Shown piece after piece: positions 32,120-34,126 of a DNA stretch of 34,126 bases. A program made the position numbers and the translations under genes. The DNA lies in NCBI GenBank assembly GCA_035575035.1, contig DATLYH010000080.1:1-34126 (forward strand). Direction: 5' to 3'. Positions within the stretch are counted from its first letter, which is position 1, and the number at the start of each line of letters is the position of its first letter. Source of the stretch: DATLYH01 sp035575035 (GTDB taxonomy: Bacteria; Planctomycetota; Planctomycetia; Gemmatales; Gemmataceae). Under the pieces are notes generated by a model. It saw only the letters and a list, made by a program, of their open reading frames with translations. It made no database searches and was not told where the DNA came from.

Positions 32120-32977
32120 CTACACCGCATCCTCCCGGTCGGGGGGCGGCTCGATCTGGATGCCCCTGTTCGCGTCGTCGCTCACGAAGTCTGCGTAGAA
32201 ATCGCGGTAGCGATTGAGGTCGTCCAACGACATCGAGAGTGGCCGGATGGTCCGCCCGTCTGCCGAAAGATAGGCCGGCTCCCACGACACGCACTCGGTA
32301 AACTCGGCCGGCTGGATGTGCGGCGTCTGGGCGAAGCACAGCGTCGCGAAGCGCAGCCGCCCGACCAACTCCCGCAGCTCAGGCGGCAGCTGGTCGATGT
32401 GCAATGGCCGAGCGGGCTGCTCCTGCCGGCCGTAGGGGCCGGAGATCCAGTTCTCGCACAGATGGCTATAGTGGAACAGTCCCACCCGAGCCGCCTCGGG
32501 CGGTGCGCCTGCGCCCTCCCATCTGTAGTGGAAGAAGCAGCCCAAGCACTGGTCCGCGTCATGAATCCGCTGGGTGACGGCCGCCGGTAGATTGCGGAAG
32601 ATGACCGCAACCGCGCCAAGGGCCGGCACCTCGACCGCCTGGCCAGCCGTCAATTCCGCCCGGACGATGTCCAACGACTTCAGGAAAAGGAGCGCGCCGC
32701 CCACGTCCTGGGCATGGTCAACACCCATCAAGGTCCAGTGATTAACGTTCCAGGCCCCCCTGCCGCCAGGCTCGATCCGTCCCGCCAGGTCGTGAAGCAT
32801 CTCGCTCGCCGGCACCACCTGGGCCAGCCGTTGCAGCACTCCGTATGGGTCTTCCAGCGCGGCCACGGTCGGCAGGGCCCCGGCCTCGCCGGTACTGAAA
32901 TAGGCAATGTGGCCATCCTGATCGACGGCGAAGAAGGCGGTGTCCATCGAATGGGCGGCGGGATAATCAGTGTCCAT
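32120..32977 (-). CDS. Unrecognised cytosolic protein paired with a radical SAM gene
   Basis: 285 residues, no signal peptide or membrane segment. I do not recognise a domain. The N-terminus DTAFFAVDQDGHIAYFSTGE looks like a strand-rich sensor- or immunity-like opening, a weak impression only. The middle holds CLGCFFHY and several Trp/His-rich stretches; the C-terminus is acidic. It overlaps the radical SAM gene by 11 bases, and GGAGGA lies just before its ATG, so the two are translationally coupled. A second in-frame ATG at 32947 is possible. It may be a partner or a substrate of the radical SAM enzyme, or be co-regulated only. Confidence 0.7.
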   Translation of the reverse strand: MDTDYPAAHSMDTAFFAVDQDGHIAYFSTGEAGALPTVAALEDPYGVLQRLAQVVPASEMLHDLAGRIEPGGRGAWNVNHWTLMGVDHAQDVGGALLFLKSLDIVRAELTAGQAVEVPALGAVAVIFRNLPAAVTQRIHDADQCLGCFFHYRWEGAGAPPEAARVGLFHYSHLCENWISGPYGRQEQPARPLHIDQLPPELRELVGRLRFATLCFAQTPHIQPAEFTECVSWEPAYLSADGRTIRPLSMSLDDLNRYRDFYADFVSDDANRGIQIEPPPDREDAV

Positions 32978-33734
32978 CGGTTCCTCCGCAGAATTTCAAG
33001 CCTAGTCCGTCGAGCGATGTCACCAGACCCCGGTAGGTCAGCTCCGGCAGCGGCACCCGCGTCTCGGTGTACGAACACCAGGCCACCGTCCGGTCCCAAC
33101 CGATTGAACAAAAGCGCGGGCTCTTCGCACAGCTCAGCAGGCACGACATCGACTGAAAGCGCATGCCGCCGGCCACCCGCCCCACTTCCTCCGGTGTCGG
33201 CGTGTCCCGGCCGCGCATCGGCAGGTAGACGATGCGCTCGTTGTCGATGCCCGCCGTCCGCACCGCTGCCGCCGCTCGCTCGGCCGCCTCCAGGTTGGAC
33301 CGGGCCACCAGGAAGTTGATGCCACTGCGGATGCCGCGTTCGGCCAACTCCTGCACTTGTCGGATTACCCGCCGCACCTCGCTGTCGCGCTCCGGGAAGT
33401 GGATGGAGAGGTGGACCTTGTCGGGGGCCACCTCCACCAGCCGGTCAAGCGTCGCACCGGTCAGGAGCAGGCCGTTGGATGTGATCGAGCGGAACAGAAC
33501 GCCGCGCAGCCGGTGGAGGACCTCGAAAAGGCCCTCGTATTGCAGCGGCTCGCCACCGCCGAAGGAGACCGCCTTGACGCCGTTGGCCGCACAGTCGGTG
33601 ACGAAGGCGACCAACTCGTCGGGCGTCCAGCGGGTGGTCCCGTCGGGGGCGCTATGGTTATAGCAGAACCAGCACGCCTTGGCGCAGCGGTTGGTGACTT
33701 CAATCGAAATCCGGTCCAGCGTCGGCATGTGCAT
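32967..33734 (-). CDS. Radical SAM protein with Cys-rich C-terminus
   Basis: 255 residues. The radical SAM cluster CX3CX2C (C17, C21, C24; NRCAKACWFCYN) is followed by VSFGGGEPLQY for SAM binding. The C-terminal part has clustered cysteines (CLLSCAKSPRFC, then WC and FC), suggesting a short auxiliary Fe-S site of the SPASM/twitch kind, as in peptide- or protein-modifying enzymes. It is shorter than most SPASM proteins. No precursor peptide gene was found next to it. The unrecognised gene overlapping its end is the only obvious partner. Confidence 0.85.
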   Translation of the reverse strand: MHMPTLDRISIEVTNRCAKACWFCYNHSAPDGTTRWTPDELVAFVTDCAANGVKAVSFGGGEPLQYEGLFEVLHRLRGVLFRSITSNGLLLTGATLDRLVEVAPDKVHLSIHFPERDSEVRRVIRQVQELAERGIRSGINFLVARSNLEAAERAAAAVRTAGIDNERIVYLPMRGRDTPTPEEVGRVAGGMRFQSMSCLLSCAKSPRFCSIGWDRTVAWCSYTETRVPLPELTYRGLVTSLDGLGLKFCGGTDGH

Positions 33735-33942
33735 GAATGGGCCCTCCGACTTCCTTCGCCGGCCTAGTGATAAAACAAGGACACGCCGCTGAGGCTCAGG
33801 GGTTCGCCGCAGCCTTCGACGTAAAGCGGAAGCCCTTCCTACCGTGCTGGGACAACGCTATCAGGGCTTCCCGGAGCAGGGGGCCAGAGGCACATCAATC
33901 TGCCACCGCCTTCAGGTGCAGCGAATGGTTCGGCCGGACCAC
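33735..33942. other. Short intergenic stretch with one weak hairpin
   Basis: 208 bases between the radical SAM gene and the upstream phosphatase. A 9-bp inverted repeat GGAAGCCCT (33828-33836) / AGGGCTTCC (33863-33871) could terminate phosphatase transcription on the minus strand. Nothing else was recognised. Confidence 0.4.
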
Positions 33943-34126
33943 CTATGTCCTGACGCGGTTGGCCCGAAGCCGTCCTGCACAATCGACCTGCCACACCTGG
34001 CCGGTGCCCACGTCCAGCGCCGTCAGCCACCCGCCACGGGCGCAGTTGGTGTCGATGCAGACCAGGAACCCCAGGTCGAGCACCTCCCCCGACTGCTGCG
34101 GCGTGTGCCCGACCACCGCCACCTTG
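33943..34126 (-). CDS. C-terminal fragment of a metallophosphoesterase (Ser/Thr phosphatase-like)
   Basis: The frame enters from the window end and stops at TAG 33945-33943, giving 61 residues. It reads KVAVVGHTPQQSGEVLDLG and continues with LVCIDTNCARGGWLTALDVG. GHTP carries the metal-binding His of calcineurin-like phosphatases, and the IDTNCARGG stretch is the typical end of the PP1/Ap4A-hydrolase-like group in planctomycetes. The N-terminal catalytic part lies outside the window. No longer open frame in the region competes with it. Confidence 0.75.
   Translation of the reverse strand, partial: KVAVVGHTPQQSGEVLDLGFLVCIDTNCARGGWLTALDVGTGQVWQVDCAGRLRANRVRT

Overview
The window looks like chromosomal DNA of a planctomycete, most likely of the Gemmata group. 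It is GC-rich and carries two DUF1559 proteins with a pilin-like N-terminus (type GFTL(I/V)EL), a TIGR03000 protein, and secreted DUF1080, FG-GAP, HEAT and WD40 proteins. It also has Hanks-type kinases and a hopanoid gene cluster. This assignment is inference from gene content; no rRNA or tRNA gene was seen.

Layout. 1-4118 (+): the end of a DUF1573-like protein, a GT39-type membrane glycosyltransferase, a GT2 glycosyltransferase and an overlapping DUF1559 gene. 4222-6244: a decayed Ser/Thr kinase (+) that runs directly into a hemW gene (-) lacking its 3' end. 6371-8729 (+): a DUF997 small membrane protein coupled to a sodium:solute symporter. 8925-15872: mostly minus-strand exported proteins (DUF885 metallopeptidase, DUF1559, DUF1080, FG-GAP, TIGR03000) with one plus-strand HEAT lipoprotein. 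16609-20660 (+): shc-hpnH-hpnG, which would cyclise squalene to hopene, add adenosine and remove adenine to start extended hopanoids. 20703-24906 (-): a WD40 propeller and a bifunctional proline-catabolic PutA. 25011-25874 (+): a small kinase with HAD and DYG motifs. 25896-32042 (-): a GSAM-like aminotransferase, an old-yellow-enzyme protein, a sugar isomerase/epimerase-like TIM barrel, ClpS, an ACMSD-like decarboxylase and 3-hydroxyanthranilate dioxygenase; the last two are consecutive steps of kynurenine degradation. 32120-33734 (-): a radical SAM protein overlapping an unrecognised gene. 33943-end (-): the C-terminus of a metallophosphatase.

The most striking non-genic signal is a set of seven inverted-repeat elements. 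In six of them the arms are tandem heptamers, each locus with its own word (TCAGGGG, GTCCGTA, ATGACGA, TGCGGAT, AGGGGTC, CATTTGT/CATTGGT); the seventh has heptad-like C-rich arms. Six elements fill gaps between co-oriented genes, often overlapping a stop codon, a ribosome binding site or a start codon. One is inserted in frame in putA between its two enzyme domains. The heptamers differ but the architecture is shared, and four loci share the octamer CCTTGGTC. Other notable points are the kinase/hemW junction, the mosaic and apparently inactive kinase, large soluble insertions in the symporter, and the radical SAM/unknown pair.
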